64,000 bases of DNA, taken from contig NZ_LTAO01000003.1 in assembly GCF_001590785.1 (NCBI RefSeq), positions 20,472-84,471 of the forward strand. The letters are read 5' to 3'. A model generated the notes under the pieces. The model worked only from the letters and a program-made list of their open reading frames with translations. It did not search any database and was not told the origin of the DNA. Below are positions 9,183 through 17,612 of the stretch, piece after piece. The DNA is from Alkalihalobacillus trypoxylicola. Its GTDB lineage: Bacteria > Bacillota > Bacilli > Bacillales > Bacillaceae_D. Both the position numbers and the translations under genes were made by a program. Numbering within the stretch: the stretch's first letter is position 1; every line of letters begins with the position of its first letter.

Positions 9183-10280
9183 TTATATTTGAATCTTGTT
9201 ATCCGCGGTCTCAACGTGAATGGCTTGATTTTGTGCTTCTATACATAATTCAGCAGCTCTAAATGCATGCTCTTGCGTCATGGCTGTTTCTGTTCCATTT
9301 ATACAATCTAATATAAACTGTCCAAAAAAAGGATAGCCTACTTTTCCATTACAGGAAAAATGTTTTTCACCTTCTTGATTAACTAAATACACTTGGTCCC
9401 CTTGTTTATCTCGAGCAATGTCAATATACTTTCTTACTTCGATATATCCCTCCGTACCTAATATAGTGACGCGCCCATCTCCCCATGTACCTAGACCATC
9501 TGGTGTTAACCAATCGACTCTAAAATAAAAGGTGGCTCCATTATCTGCTAACAGAGTGGCATCGCCATAATCCTGAAATTGCGGATATTCCTTCAGTGAG
9601 TAATTGGCTACCTTACTATGAAGGACTTTCGCATCTTTTGCTCCAGAAAAGTGTAAAAATTGTTCGATTTGATGACTGCCTATGTCGCATAGTATTCCTC
9701 CATAATATTCAGGATTAAAAAACCACGGTGGACGAGCTCCTACATTCGCCCGATGAGGTCCTGTTCCAATCACTTGCACAACCCTTCCTATTTCACCATT
9801 TTCAATAAGCTCACCTGCTAATATCGCTCCTTCTACATGCAGTCTTTCACTATAATAAATGCCCCATTTAAGTCCAGTCTCACTTACCTTTTCTCTTGCT
9901 TTCTTTACCTGACTCAGAGTAGTAAATGCGGGCTTATCGGTGAAATAATGCTTTCCATTCTCTAATACCTCTAACCCTAGCTCTCCTCTTTCAGAAGGTA
10001 TATTTGCAGACGCAACCAAATTAATCGCAGGATTCGTGAGGATATCTTCCTTTGATTGTGCTTTACTTACCATAGAATAAGCTTGCAAAAATTTCTCCAC
10101 CTTCTCTTCATCAGGGTCATATACTGCAATAAGCTCTCCACCAGCCTCTAATAACCCATTACACATTCCATAAATATGGCCATGATCTAAACCGATTACT
10201 GCAAATGTAAATTCACCAGCGCCAACTACTTTCGTTTGGTTTCCAACAGGTGCATAATTCATACCGTCATTCTTGCTCAT
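9183..10280 (-). CDS. Gfo/Idh/MocA-family oxidoreductase, divergent
   Basis: A 365-residue member of the same superfamily as the downstream gene but clearly a different subgroup. The nucleotide loop reads VIGLDHGHIYGM instead of a plain GxGxxG, and the usual EKP is DKP (YFTDKPAFTT), keeping the lysine. ILCDIGSHQIEQFLHFSG is the equivalent of the substrate-domain helix with the conserved histidine. A start with GGAGGG just upstream supports 10280. No sugar transporter or kinase flanks it, so the substrate cannot be guessed. Confidence 0.85.
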   Translation of the reverse strand: MSKNDGMNYAPVGNQTKVVGAGEFTFAVIGLDHGHIYGMCNGLLEAGGELIAVYDPDEEKVEKFLQAYSMVSKAQSKEDILTNPAINLVASANIPSERGELGLEVLENGKHYFTDKPAFTTLSQVKKAREKVSETGLKWGIYYSERLHVEGAILAGELIENGEIGRVVQVIGTGPHRANVGARPPWFFNPEYYGGILCDIGSHQIEQFLHFSGAKDAKVLHSKVANYSLKEYPQFQDYGDATLLADNGATFYFRVDWLTPDGLGTWGDGRVTILGTEGYIEVRKYIDIARDKQGDQVYLVNQEGEKHFSCNGKVGYPFFGQFILDCINGTETAMTQEHAFRAAELCIEAQNQAIHVETADNKIQI

Positions 10281-10729
10281 TTTTATCCCTCCAACCTAAC
10301 ATCAACCAAATTGTAACCCCTTACATTTTAAAAGTCACTCATCATTATACAAAATATTCAGTCTTTATTTCAGTTCTAGAGACGTAATCTCTCGTTTTCT
10401 AAGTATATTCTATATTTTTTTAAGTTTATCTGTAAACTTTAATGATTAGCTTCAAGAGTCCCAAAATCATACAATCGAAATAGTGCTGAGAAAACACTAG
10501 TGAGAGCAAAAGACATTGTCATGAAATTGGAAGTAAAACATGCAATGAAAAAATTGGTTCTCTAAATGAACCTTTCTTTACAGATACTTCTACGACTACA
10601 CAAAATGGGTATCAGCAGATATGAATGGCAGAATAGTATGATATCATTACGGAAATATATTTTTAATGTTTTGACTATTTAATACTTCGGGTATCAATTC
10701 ATATATACATCAAAATGGAGGGTATTTTT
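10281..10729. other. 450-bp intergenic stretch, no gene seen
   Basis: No open frame with a ribosome binding site was found here. The right end carries a candidate stress promoter for the small protein at 10730; the left end must hold the promoter of the oxidoreductase gene on the minus strand. Confidence 0.5.
10668..10694 (+). promoter_or_regulatory. Candidate sigma-B-type promoter for the small membrane protein
   Basis: GTTTTG (10668-10673), a 15-base spacer, then GGGTAT (10689-10694), compared with the general-stress sigma-B consensus GTTTAA/GGGTAT. It lies about 35 bases upstream of the start codon. The -10 matches exactly, the -35 at four of six bases. Confidence 0.35.
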
Positions 10730-10867
10730 ATGAATATGAGGATGGATGCACTTATTAATACATTACACGAACATTTTGGATACTTTAACATTATACTCAC
10801 GATTTTCGTTGTATTTTATGCTGTCAATACTATTATTAAAGCGATAGACATGTTTAAAAGACGATAA
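10730..10867 (+). CDS. Small single-span membrane protein (45 aa)
   Basis: A short frame of 45 codons that starts with ATG and ends with TAA at 10865. GGAGGG stands eight bases before the start, a strong ribosome binding site. The product has an amphipathic N-terminus (MNMRMDALINTLHEHFG), one membrane span (about residues 19-36) and a basic C-terminal end (MFKRR), suggesting a small inner-membrane protein with its tail in the cytoplasm. A hairpin terminator follows within 100 bases and a sigma-B-like promoter precedes it, so it looks like a self-contained transcription unit. I do not recognise a family. Confidence 0.65.
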   Translation: MNMRMDALINTLHEHFGYFNIILTIFVVFYAVNTIIKAIDMFKRR

Positions 10868-10956
10868 GAGTATCAAACATTAAAAAGAACAGGCGGCAAA
10901 GGTCGGTGGCTTTAACAATTAAATGAACACACGTGTAGGCTTTTAATGAGAAACAA

Positions 10957-10995
10957 TAAAAGCAGCAACGGCTTTATGCCGTAGCTGCTTTATTA
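10957..10995 (+). terminator. Terminator after the small membrane protein gene
   Basis: AAAGCAGC-N-ACGGC pairs with GCCGT-N-GCTGCTTT around a TTTAT loop, giving a long hairpin about 90 bases after the stop codon. Confidence 0.75.
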
Positions 10996-11008
10996 GTGCC
11001 TATTAATT

Positions 11009-11040
11009 ATAAAAAAAGGACTCTTAATGAGTCCTTTACA
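11009..11040 (-). terminator. Terminator of the cold-shock gene
   Basis: AAAGGACTC and GAGTCCTTT arms around TTAAT; on the minus strand followed by a run of seven T. It directly abuts the stop codon of the cold-shock gene. Confidence 0.9.
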
Positions 11041-11241
11041 TTAGGCTTTATTTACGTTAGTAGCTTGAAGTCCACGTTGACCTTGCTCAGTATCAAACGT
11101 TACTTTTTGACCTTCGTCTAATGATTTAAATCCTTCGCCTTGGATAGCTGAGAAATGTACAAATACATCGTCTCCACCTTCAACCTCAATAAAACCGAAG
11201 CCTTTTTCTGCATTAAACCATTTTACTGTACCTTCTTGCAT
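11041..11241 (-). CDS. csp: Cold-shock protein, CspA/CspB family
   Basis: A 66-residue single-domain nucleic-acid chaperone. Both RNA-binding motifs are present: KGFGFIEV (RNP1) and VFVHFSAI (RNP2), and the protein ends after the ATNV motif as usual. I start at 11241 (MQEGTVKWF) because AGGAGG lies eight bases upstream and this matches the family N-terminus; a longer frame to 11298 would add 19 non-family residues from the leader. Such genes carry long cold-responsive 5' leaders, and the upstream region is free of other genes. Monocistronic, with its own terminator. Confidence 0.95.
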   Translation of the reverse strand: MQEGTVKWFNAEKGFGFIEVEGGDDVFVHFSAIQGEGFKSLDEGQKVTFDTEQGQRGLQATNVNKA

Positions 11242-11446
11242 GGATGTTACCTCCTGTGTGGAATAATCTTCCACATATTTGATACTATTATTGCTCAATT
11301 TAGATATCTAAGGCGAAAAACTCAAACACTTATCTTTTCTAACCGAACAAAAATAACTCTACATTACAATAACAGACATTTTCTTGAAATGCAAATGATA
11401 TTTATATTTTCGTTCTTTAGTTTCATACTATATCGGCTGTTGACAC

Positions 11447-11522
11447 CTGTCATATGAAAAAAGTGACAGATATGAATAGAAAGAAGCATGACGTTTCATT
11501 ACAATAAAAGGGCGGATATAAT
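11447..11522 (+). promoter_or_regulatory. Promoter region of the NarL-type two-component operon with an inverted repeat
   Basis: A perfect -10 box TATAAT is at 11517-11522, 28 bases before the histidine kinase start; its -35 is weak. About 50 bases further upstream is CTGTCA-N11-TGACAG (11447-11469), a symmetrical site that could be the operator of the co-encoded response regulator. The rest of the interval back to the cold-shock gene must hold the csp promoter and leader on the other strand. Confidence 0.45.
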
Positions 11523-11549
11523 GAGTATGAAGAAGAAGGAGTTGTCAGT

Positions 11550-12668
11550 ATGATGCCATTATATCCTAAGAATCAAATGAAATCTTATTTATTTGTAGAT
11601 ATCTCTCTTTTTGTCTTTTTTATTTATAACTTATTTGTAATAAATGATGAACTATCTTTACTTCCCAAATTCTTATTATTCTTTATTATCTTTGCATGCT
11701 ATTATTTGATACTTTGGTGGAAAGATTGGCGCTTTTTATTAGCTACCTTCATAGGAATAACCACTATGATTTTTTTAGCTATATGGACTGATCCTATTTT
11801 TCTAATTTATTTATTTATCTTCAGTGATGCAACGGGCAAAGTACGTCTCTGGCCTCATTTAATTTTAAACGTATTTTTAATCAGTGCCAGTTATTTTATT
11901 GTATCTGCGGTTACAACCGGAAACCCATTTTATTTTCTAGCAACTATCCTTTCACCTTTTTTACTTTTACAAATTCTTTTTCCTTTTTGCGTTCGTTTTA
12001 TTAGGCGCGTTCATTCGTTAGAAAATGATTTAGATATTGCCAACAATAAATTATCCTATTATATCAAAGAAGAGGAACGGAATCGTATCGCCCGAGATTT
12101 ACACGATACACTAGGACACACATTAACCGTTATTAAATTTAAAAGTGAATTAGCCATTAAACTTTTAAATATGAATCCACAGCAAGCTAAAAATGAAATG
12201 AAGGAAGTTCTTGATACTGCTCGAAACGCATCAAAGCAAGTCCGAGAGGTAGTAACTGCTTTAAAGCATATTAAAATAGAGGATGAATTAACGCACTCAG
12301 CCGATTTACTGAAAGATACGTCTATCACTTTTAAAATCAAACATTCCAGCGCAATTCCTAAACTTAGTGAGCTAGAAGAGACTATGATTACTCTTTGTAT
12401 AAGAGAAGCAATCATGAATAGCTATAAGCATAGTAGAGCTTTTCATTTAAGTATTATCTTTTCTATAGAAGGAGCATACTTTGTCATTAAAATAATAGAT
12501 GATGGGATTGGCTTCGATGTGCATACGCCATCTTCAGGAGAAGGTTTGTATTCTATAAAAGAAAGAATGAAACTAATAAAAGGAAAAAGCTTTATAGAAA
12601 GCAACAGCACTAAAGGCACAACGATACAATTACAGCTTAAGCTAGGAGAGACTGCAAATGATGGTTAA
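11550..12668 (+). CDS. Sensor histidine kinase, NarL/DesK type
   Basis: A 372-residue membrane sensor. The first about 150 residues form four to five membrane spans with short loops. The HisKA_3 dimerisation helix carries the phospho-acceptor His at about residue 185 in ERNRIARDLHDTLGH, and an ATPase domain ends the protein (REAIMNSYKHS, DDGIGFD, GEGLYSIKERM). The arrangement resembles DesK-like sensors of membrane state, but no desaturase gene is near, so the signal is open. It overlaps the response regulator gene by 11 bases; GAAGGAG precedes the start. Confidence 0.92.
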   Translation: MMPLYPKNQMKSYLFVDISLFVFFIYNLFVINDELSLLPKFLLFFIIFACYYLILWWKDWRFLLATFIGITTMIFLAIWTDPIFLIYLFIFSDATGKVRLWPHLILNVFLISASYFIVSAVTTGNPFYFLATILSPFLLLQILFPFCVRFIRRVHSLENDLDIANNKLSYYIKEEERNRIARDLHDTLGHTLTVIKFKSELAIKLLNMNPQQAKNEMKEVLDTARNASKQVREVVTALKHIKIEDELTHSADLLKDTSITFKIKHSSAIPKLSELEETMITLCIREAIMNSYKHSRAFHLSIIFSIEGAYFVIKIIDDGIGFDVHTPSSGEGLYSIKERMKLIKGKSFIESNSTKGTTIQLQLKLGETANDG

Positions 12669-13266
12669 TATTTTAATTGCTGAAGACCAAACCATACTGC
12701 GCGAAGCTTTAACCTCTTTATTAAATTTAGAAGAAGATTTGAACGTAGTTGAAACAGTCGGTACAGGTCAGCAGGTTTTAGATTATCACAATAACCCATC
12801 TATTGACCTTTATTTATTGGATATAGAAATGCCTCATCGTAACGGGTTAGAAGTAGCAAAGATATTAAAAGAAAGAAAACCTTCACACAAAGTAGTTTTA
12901 CTAACTACCTTCTCTCGATCAGGTTATATTGAAAAAGCGATTGAATTGGGGGTAGATGGTTATTTGCTAAAAGATGAGCCTATAGAACAACTCATTCAAA
13001 GCATCCGCAGGGTTCTAAATGGAGAAAAGGTTGTTTCCTCTATGTTAGGCGATTTGATTTTTTCATTAGAAAGAAATCCATTAAATAATCGTGAAATAGA
13101 GATGCTGAGAAGAGTGAAAAATGGTGAAAGTACTAAAGATATCTCAAAAAACTGCCATCTTTCTCTAGGCACCGTTCGCAACTACCTATCAACTGCTATG
13201 CAGAAATTAGATACAACGACTAGACACGATGCGCTGCGGATAGCAGAAGAACGCGGATGGATTTAA
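12658..13266 (+). CDS. Response regulator, NarL/FixJ family (DesR-like)
   Basis: A 202-residue transcription factor. The receiver domain has the phospho-acceptor aspartate in YLLDIEMPHRNG, the acidic pair in IAEDQ and the conserved lysine in LLKDE. The C-terminal LuxR-type helix-turn-helix is LNNREIEMLRRVKNGESTKD to VRNYLSTAMQKL. The closing AEERGWI is the ending typical of DesR/YvfU-like regulators. Coupled by overlap to the kinase upstream; the membrane protein gene 28 bases downstream is probably in the same transcript. Confidence 0.92.
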   Translation: MMVNILIAEDQTILREALTSLLNLEEDLNVVETVGTGQQVLDYHNNPSIDLYLLDIEMPHRNGLEVAKILKERKPSHKVVLLTTFSRSGYIEKAIELGVDGYLLKDEPIEQLIQSIRRVLNGEKVVSSMLGDLIFSLERNPLNNREIEMLRRVKNGESTKDISKNCHLSLGTVRNYLSTAMQKLDTTTRHDALRIAEERGWI

Positions 13267-13294
13267 CTCCTTCCAATTAGAGGTGAAATATATA

Positions 13295-13939
13295 ATGTCA
13301 AACTTTTTATTACCTTATCAAATAGAAATTTTTATTACTTTAGAAATTTTATCGTTAATATGCTTACTTATATTCGGACTTGTTCGCTATTATTTTGATA
13401 AGCGACAACTAAGCAATATATTTATTATTCTATTTATTAGTATAACGGCGATTGAAGCTGTTTTTGCCTGGTATTTATACAGTCAAACGGGAGAAATATC
13501 CACTCTTCAAATCGTCATTTCTATATTTGTTCTTTATGCAATCACATTTGGGGTTCAGGACTTTAAAAAGCTTGATCGTTGGATGAGAAAGAAAATTGGG
13601 AATTGGAGGGGAATCAATCTACTGACAGAAAAAGACTTACAGATGATTGAAAAGCAAAAAGACCCAAAATATGTAGCCCACAAATATCGAATTAGTTCAA
13701 GCATTCATCTGATTTTATTCGTTATAGCTCAAACACTTTTTATATCCCTCGGAACAGAAAGCTTGGGAGAGGCGATTTCCTATCTAAAGGACCTTTCATG
13801 GATTGGAGCGGGAACCTATACACAAAGCCCTTATCCAAACGAAACGATTTATTCAATAGCTTTATTATGGGGAGTTATCTTCATCATTGATATCCTCTAT
13901 TCTTGGTCATACACATTGTTTCCTAGCACTAAACAGTAA
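13295..13939 (+). CDS. Membrane protein of unknown function in the two-component operon
   Basis: A 214-residue product with about five hydrophobic segments. Two lie near the N-terminus, one follows near residues 60-80, then comes a basic cytoplasmic loop (KKLDRWMRKKIGNWRG and DPKYVAHKYRISSS), and two more spans end the protein. I do not recognise the family. I start at ATG 13295 because AGAGGTGA stands seven bases before it; a GTG at 13283 overlaps that site. Position directly after the response regulator suggests it is a target or auxiliary of the pair. Confidence 0.7.
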   Translation: MSNFLLPYQIEIFITLEILSLICLLIFGLVRYYFDKRQLSNIFIILFISITAIEAVFAWYLYSQTGEISTLQIVISIFVLYAITFGVQDFKKLDRWMRKKIGNWRGINLLTEKDLQMIEKQKDPKYVAHKYRISSSIHLILFVIAQTLFISLGTESLGEAISYLKDLSWIGAGTYTQSPYPNETIYSIALLWGVIFIIDILYSWSYTLFPSTKQ

Positions 13940-13985
13940 GAGCCACAGCCTTCTCATCAAAATCTTTATCTTCTTGAGCACAAGC

Positions 13986-14026
13986 AAGCTAATGATCAGT
14001 ACTCAACCGGTCATTAGCTTTATTAC
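13986..14026 (+). terminator. Terminator of the two-component operon
   Basis: Perfect 10-base arms AAGCTAATGA (13986-13995) and TCATTAGCTT (14011-14020), followed by a short T-rich stretch. Confidence 0.6.
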
Positions 14027-14201
14027 GTATAAACTCTATTTCACCCTCACTATGCTTCAAGTGCAAGCTACTATCTCTTTTAATCAAACAAATCCATTCC
14101 CTTCTTGAAGTATTAATGATACAATCTTAATCGCGTGTGTGTCGATTTCGACATACTATTTAGTCATGGTTTAAAATAGCTTAAATGAAGGTGTATAAAT
14201 A

Positions 14202-14816
14202 ATGGTTTGGGAGACTTTAAATATTATTGGAACCATTGCTTTTGCTATTAGCGGAGCGATTGTTGCTATAGAAGAAAAATATGACATTCTCGGTGTCCTT
14301 GTTTTAGGATTTGTAACAGCTTTTGGTGGAGGAGCGGTAAGGAATTTATTAATTGGAGCACCCGTTTCTTTATTGTGGGACCAAGGACTTCTCTTCGCAC
14401 TTGCTTTAATCACGATATTCATTGTTTTTTTCTTAAAAGATATGTGGATAGAATATTTAAAAAAGGTCATTATTTTTGATGCAATGGGGTTATCAGCCTT
14501 TGCTATCCAAGGTGCAATGATTGCATATCACAATGAATTACCTTTTTGGGCAGTGGCGACAGCTGCTGTTTTAACCGGATCAGGTGGTGGAATCATTCGA
14601 GATGTACTTGCTGGGCGTAAGCCTACCATATTTCGTGAGGAAATTTATGCATTATGGGCCTTGCTCGCAGGTTTATTTATAGGATTAGGATTCATTACAC
14701 ACCCTTATGTGTACTATCTACTCTTTTTTATGATCGTAGCCTTAAGAATTTTATCAGTAAGGTACAATTGGACGCTGCCGAAGCATCAAAATCAGCTTTT
14801 TCAAAAAGAACTTTAA
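14202..14816 (+). CDS. TRIC-family trimeric intracellular cation channel
   Basis: A 204-residue membrane protein of the UPF0126/TRIC group (YvgT/YicG-like). The duplicated channel unit is visible: the first half has VTAFGGGAVRNLLIG and the second GSGGGIIRDVLAGRKP, each the glycine-rich kink followed by an R-D/N-helix. About six to seven spans are expected. By family it forms a trimeric potassium-type channel in the inner membrane; the physiological role in bacteria is little known. AAGGTG precedes the start. Single gene with a strong terminator. Confidence 0.92.
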   Translation: MVWETLNIIGTIAFAISGAIVAIEEKYDILGVLVLGFVTAFGGGAVRNLLIGAPVSLLWDQGLLFALALITIFIVFFLKDMWIEYLKKVIIFDAMGLSAFAIQGAMIAYHNELPFWAVATAAVLTGSGGGIIRDVLAGRKPTIFREEIYALWALLAGLFIGLGFITHPYVYYLLFFMIVALRILSVRYNWTLPKHQNQLFQKEL

Positions 14817-14827
14817 AGAAATAATGC

Positions 14828-14867
14828 AAATGGAATTTGAAGATGATTCAAATTCCATTTATTTTTC
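14828..14867 (+). terminator. Terminator of the TRIC channel gene
   Basis: Perfect 14-base arms AAATGGAATTTGAA and TTCAAATTCCATTT around a five-base loop, followed by ATTTTTC. Confidence 0.9.
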
Positions 14868-14944
14868 TCTCCCCTTTTCAATGTTATAATCAAACCAAAA
14901 ACTTGTTACGTTCTCATTAAAAGCATCAAAGAAAATAGGTGATC

Positions 14945-16705
14945 ATGATGGTTGAATTGTTTATTCTTATGATCGAACGTCTTGGATTAATTGTCATGCT
15001 GGCTTTTATCGCGACTCGATTACGTTTTTTCCGAAACATGGTGTCATCCTATCAGTTAACGACAAAACAAAAATATATAGCGATTTTATTTTTTAGTATT
15101 TTTGGCATTATTGGTACTTATTCAGGGGTTACCTTTCATTCAGAAGCACTTGAACTTAATCGATTTGTTACTAGCCTTTCAGAAGAAGAAGCTATTGCTA
15201 ATTTCCGTGTTATCGGTATTGTTTTAGCAGGTTTATTTGGTGGCTATAAGGTGGGGATTGGTGCAGGAGTGATTGCAGGGGTTCACCGAATGCTCTTAGG
15301 TGGTTTCACCGGCATTGCATGTGGAGTCGCTACGATTGTTGCAGGTATTCTAGCTGCCGCTTATGCAAAGCGAAATCCTTCGGCATCGACTCAGCCTAAG
15401 CATATCTTTTTTTTAGGTGCGATTGCTGAAACCGTTCAAATGGGATTGATCCTTCTAGTGGCACGCCCTACCGATCAAGCAATTGCATTAGTTCAAACGA
15501 TTGGAGTTCCGATGATTTTAGCCAATGGTTTTGGTTGTGTCCTGTTTTTGTTAATCATTAAAACTGTCGAAAAAGGTGAGCAACATATTAGAGCGGTTCA
15601 AACTCAAAAAAGTTTACGAATTGCCCAAAAAACCTTAACTTTTCTGAAGGAAGGATTACATTCTAGATCGGCACAGGAAGTATGCTCGATCCTTTTTAAA
15701 GAATTGAATGTAGCTGGAGTCGCCATAACCGATCAGAGAAGAATATTAGCTCACATAGGTTTAGCAAGTGACCATCATAAAGCAGATTTACCTATTCAAA
15801 CTCAAATAACCTGGGAAGTTATTAAAAGAAAAGAAATGGTGATAGCTAATGATAAAAGCATCCATTGTAATAAGCAAGATTGTCCTTTAGGAGCAGCTGT
15901 TATTGCACCATTGTTGATTCGTAATGAAGTCATGGGTACGTTAAAATTTTATTTCCACTCTGAAAAGGAAATTACTGAGCTTGAAAAGGAAATGCTAGCA
16001 GGTCTTACGAGCCTGTTAAGTAGCCAACTAGAATTAGCAGCAGCAGAAAAATCGTATCAGCTAGCAAAAGAGGCTGAAATTAATGCATTACAAGCTCAAA
16101 TCAGTCCTCATTTTCTCTTTAATACTTTAAACACTGTTATTTCTTTAATTCGGATGGATCCTAATAAAGCACGAAAGCTTCTCCATGCATTATCGCAATT
16201 TCTTAGACAAAATGTTTCTGCTACTACCACAACTGTTTTACACTCGGTCGAGGATGAATTAAAGCATATACAATCTTACTTATCAATTGAGGAAACCCGT
16301 TTTGAAGGGAGATTTCATATCTCTTATCAGATCGATTCCAAATGTCTTGAAACATCGATACCACCATTAACACTTCAACCAATCGTAGAAAATGCCATTA
16401 AGCATGCTTTTAAAAATCAAGATATGCATTGTCAATTAGAAATTTCCATTAAAGAAAAGGAGCAAGATGTCGTTTTGTCTGTTACGGATAATGGAATTGG
16501 ATTTGATTCAGAGGAAATGAATTGGCTAGGTCAAAAAGTATCTCCTTCAAAAACGGGAACAGGCATTGGACTTTATAATATTAATAAAAGATTACAGATG
16601 AAATTCGGAGATGATTCAGGCTTACAAATTCATTCGAAAGTCGGAAAAGGTACAAGTATTTCATTCAAAATTCCAAAAAACATTCAAGAGGAGAGTCTGA
16701 CATGA
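14945..16705 (+). CDS. lytS: LytS-family sensor histidine kinase
   Basis: A sensor of about 586 residues. The N-terminal 5TMR-LYT membrane domain (five to six spans to about residue 210, with GLFGGYKVGIGAGVIAG) is followed by a GAF domain (about 230-350) containing a C-x6-C pair in SIHCNKQDCPLG. Then comes the His_kinase domain with the phospho-acceptor near residue 390 in QISPHFLFNTLNT, and the ATPase domain (PIVENAIKHAF, GTGIGLYNINKR). Extended pairing AGGTGATC precedes tandem ATGs at 14945 and 14948; either may be used. It overlaps lytT by four bases. With a CstA transporter downstream, pyruvate or a related acid is the likely signal, as in LytST/BtsSR systems. Confidence 0.93.
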   Translation: MMVELFILMIERLGLIVMLAFIATRLRFFRNMVSSYQLTTKQKYIAILFFSIFGIIGTYSGVTFHSEALELNRFVTSLSEEEAIANFRVIGIVLAGLFGGYKVGIGAGVIAGVHRMLLGGFTGIACGVATIVAGILAAAYAKRNPSASTQPKHIFFLGAIAETVQMGLILLVARPTDQAIALVQTIGVPMILANGFGCVLFLLIIKTVEKGEQHIRAVQTQKSLRIAQKTLTFLKEGLHSRSAQEVCSILFKELNVAGVAITDQRRILAHIGLASDHHKADLPIQTQITWEVIKRKEMVIANDKSIHCNKQDCPLGAAVIAPLLIRNEVMGTLKFYFHSEKEITELEKEMLAGLTSLLSSQLELAAAEKSYQLAKEAEINALQAQISPHFLFNTLNTVISLIRMDPNKARKLLHALSQFLRQNVSATTTTVLHSVEDELKHIQSYLSIEETRFEGRFHISYQIDSKCLETSIPPLTLQPIVENAIKHAFKNQDMHCQLEISIKEKEQDVVLSVTDNGIGFDSEEMNWLGQKVSPSKTGTGIGLYNINKRLQMKFGDDSGLQIHSKVGKGTSISFKIPKNIQEESLT

Positions 16706-17442
16706 TAACATCTACCATGCGCGCTCTAATTGTCGATGATGAAAAATATAGCCGAGAAGAGTTAATCTATTTATTAAAGTCTCATTCTCAGATTGAGGTC
16801 ATTGGCCAAGCTTCTACAGGACAGGAGGCTGTTGCTAAAATGATTGAATTAAAGCCTGATGTCCTTTTTTTAGATATTGAAATGCCCGGAATGTCTGGAA
16901 CAGAAGTGGCAGCTGTTATCAAAGAAATGAAACAGCCTCCTTTTATAATCTTTGCAACTGCCTACCCACAATTTGCTATCGAAGCTTTTCAGGTACAAGC
17001 TAAAGGCTATTTATTAAAACCAATCGATGAAGATCAGCTAGCTGAAACGGTCACTCATTTACTTGAATTACGAGGAAAATCTATGATAAATGAACCAACT
17101 GAGTATACAAATAACAGCAAGCTTGCAGTCGAAAATGAAGGCTCTATTCTATTCATAGAGCCTGAGCAAATTTTATATGTATACCGTGATGGTAAAAACA
17201 CAAAAATAGTATCCGCAAAGGGTACCTTTGAAATTAAAATGACTTTAAAAGAATTAGAGTCTAGATTACTTGCCTTTTCGTTCTTCCGTGTTCATAAAAG
17301 TTATTTAGTTAATACCCACTATATAACAGAAATGAAAGCTTGGTTTAACGGTGCCTATATTCTCTCTCTCCAAGGATGTGAAGAGGAGATTCCCGTCAGT
17401 AGAAATTATGTTAAGCCCTTAAGAGCTCAAATTGAACTCTAA
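16702..17442 (+). CDS. lytT: LytTR-family response regulator
   Basis: A 246-residue regulator. The receiver domain has ALIVDDEKYSREEL, the phospho-acceptor in VLFLDIEMPGMSG (near residue 58) and the conserved lysine in GYLLKPID. The LytTR DNA-binding domain fills the last 100 residues (ILYVYRDGKNTKI, FFRVHKSYLVNTHYI, EIPVSRNYVKPL). It is translationally coupled to lytS through ATGA. The obvious target is the CstA-type transporter gene 170 bp downstream, whose upstream region holds three direct repeats in 21-bp phase that fit LytTR recognition. Confidence 0.94.
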   Translation: MITSTMRALIVDDEKYSREELIYLLKSHSQIEVIGQASTGQEAVAKMIELKPDVLFLDIEMPGMSGTEVAAVIKEMKQPPFIIFATAYPQFAIEAFQVQAKGYLLKPIDEDQLAETVTHLLELRGKSMINEPTEYTNNSKLAVENEGSILFIEPEQILYVYRDGKNTKIVSAKGTFEIKMTLKELESRLLAFSFFRVHKSYLVNTHYITEMKAWFNGAYILSLQGCEEEIPVSRNYVKPLRAQIEL

Positions 17443-17479
17443 ATTTACTCCTCCTAAATGCGTGTTAAGTGTTCATTTA

Positions 17480-17533
17480 ACAGGTTAGTTAGCTTTTTTA
17501 ACATGTTAACTTCTTAATTTTACATCTTAACTT
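17480..17533 (+). promoter_or_regulatory. Three 21-bp-phased direct repeats, probable LytT operator of cstA
   Basis: ACAGGTTAGTTA at 17480, ACATGTTAACTT at 17501 and ACATCTTAACTT at 17522, each starting exactly 21 bases after the last, so on one face of the helix. A weaker GTGTTAAG element precedes them by about 20 bases. LytTR regulators bind pairs of short direct repeats spaced by two helical turns. The array ends eight bases before the -35 box, as expected for an activator site. Confidence 0.7.
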
Positions 17534-17540
17534 AAATCCT

Positions 17541-17590
17541 CTCACAAGATCATTACTTTCTTGTAAAATGATGTTATGAAAACGCATACG
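17541..17590 (+). promoter_or_regulatory. cstA promoter and candidate cre site
   Basis: CTCACA (17541-17546), 17 bases, TAAAAT (17564-17569). Immediately downstream, at the expected transcription start, TGAAAACGCATACG (17577-17590) matches the CcpA cre pattern with two mismatches, which would give glucose repression by roadblock. Confidence 0.4.
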
Positions 17591-17612
17591 AAACTTTAGG
17601 AGGATTCAATCT

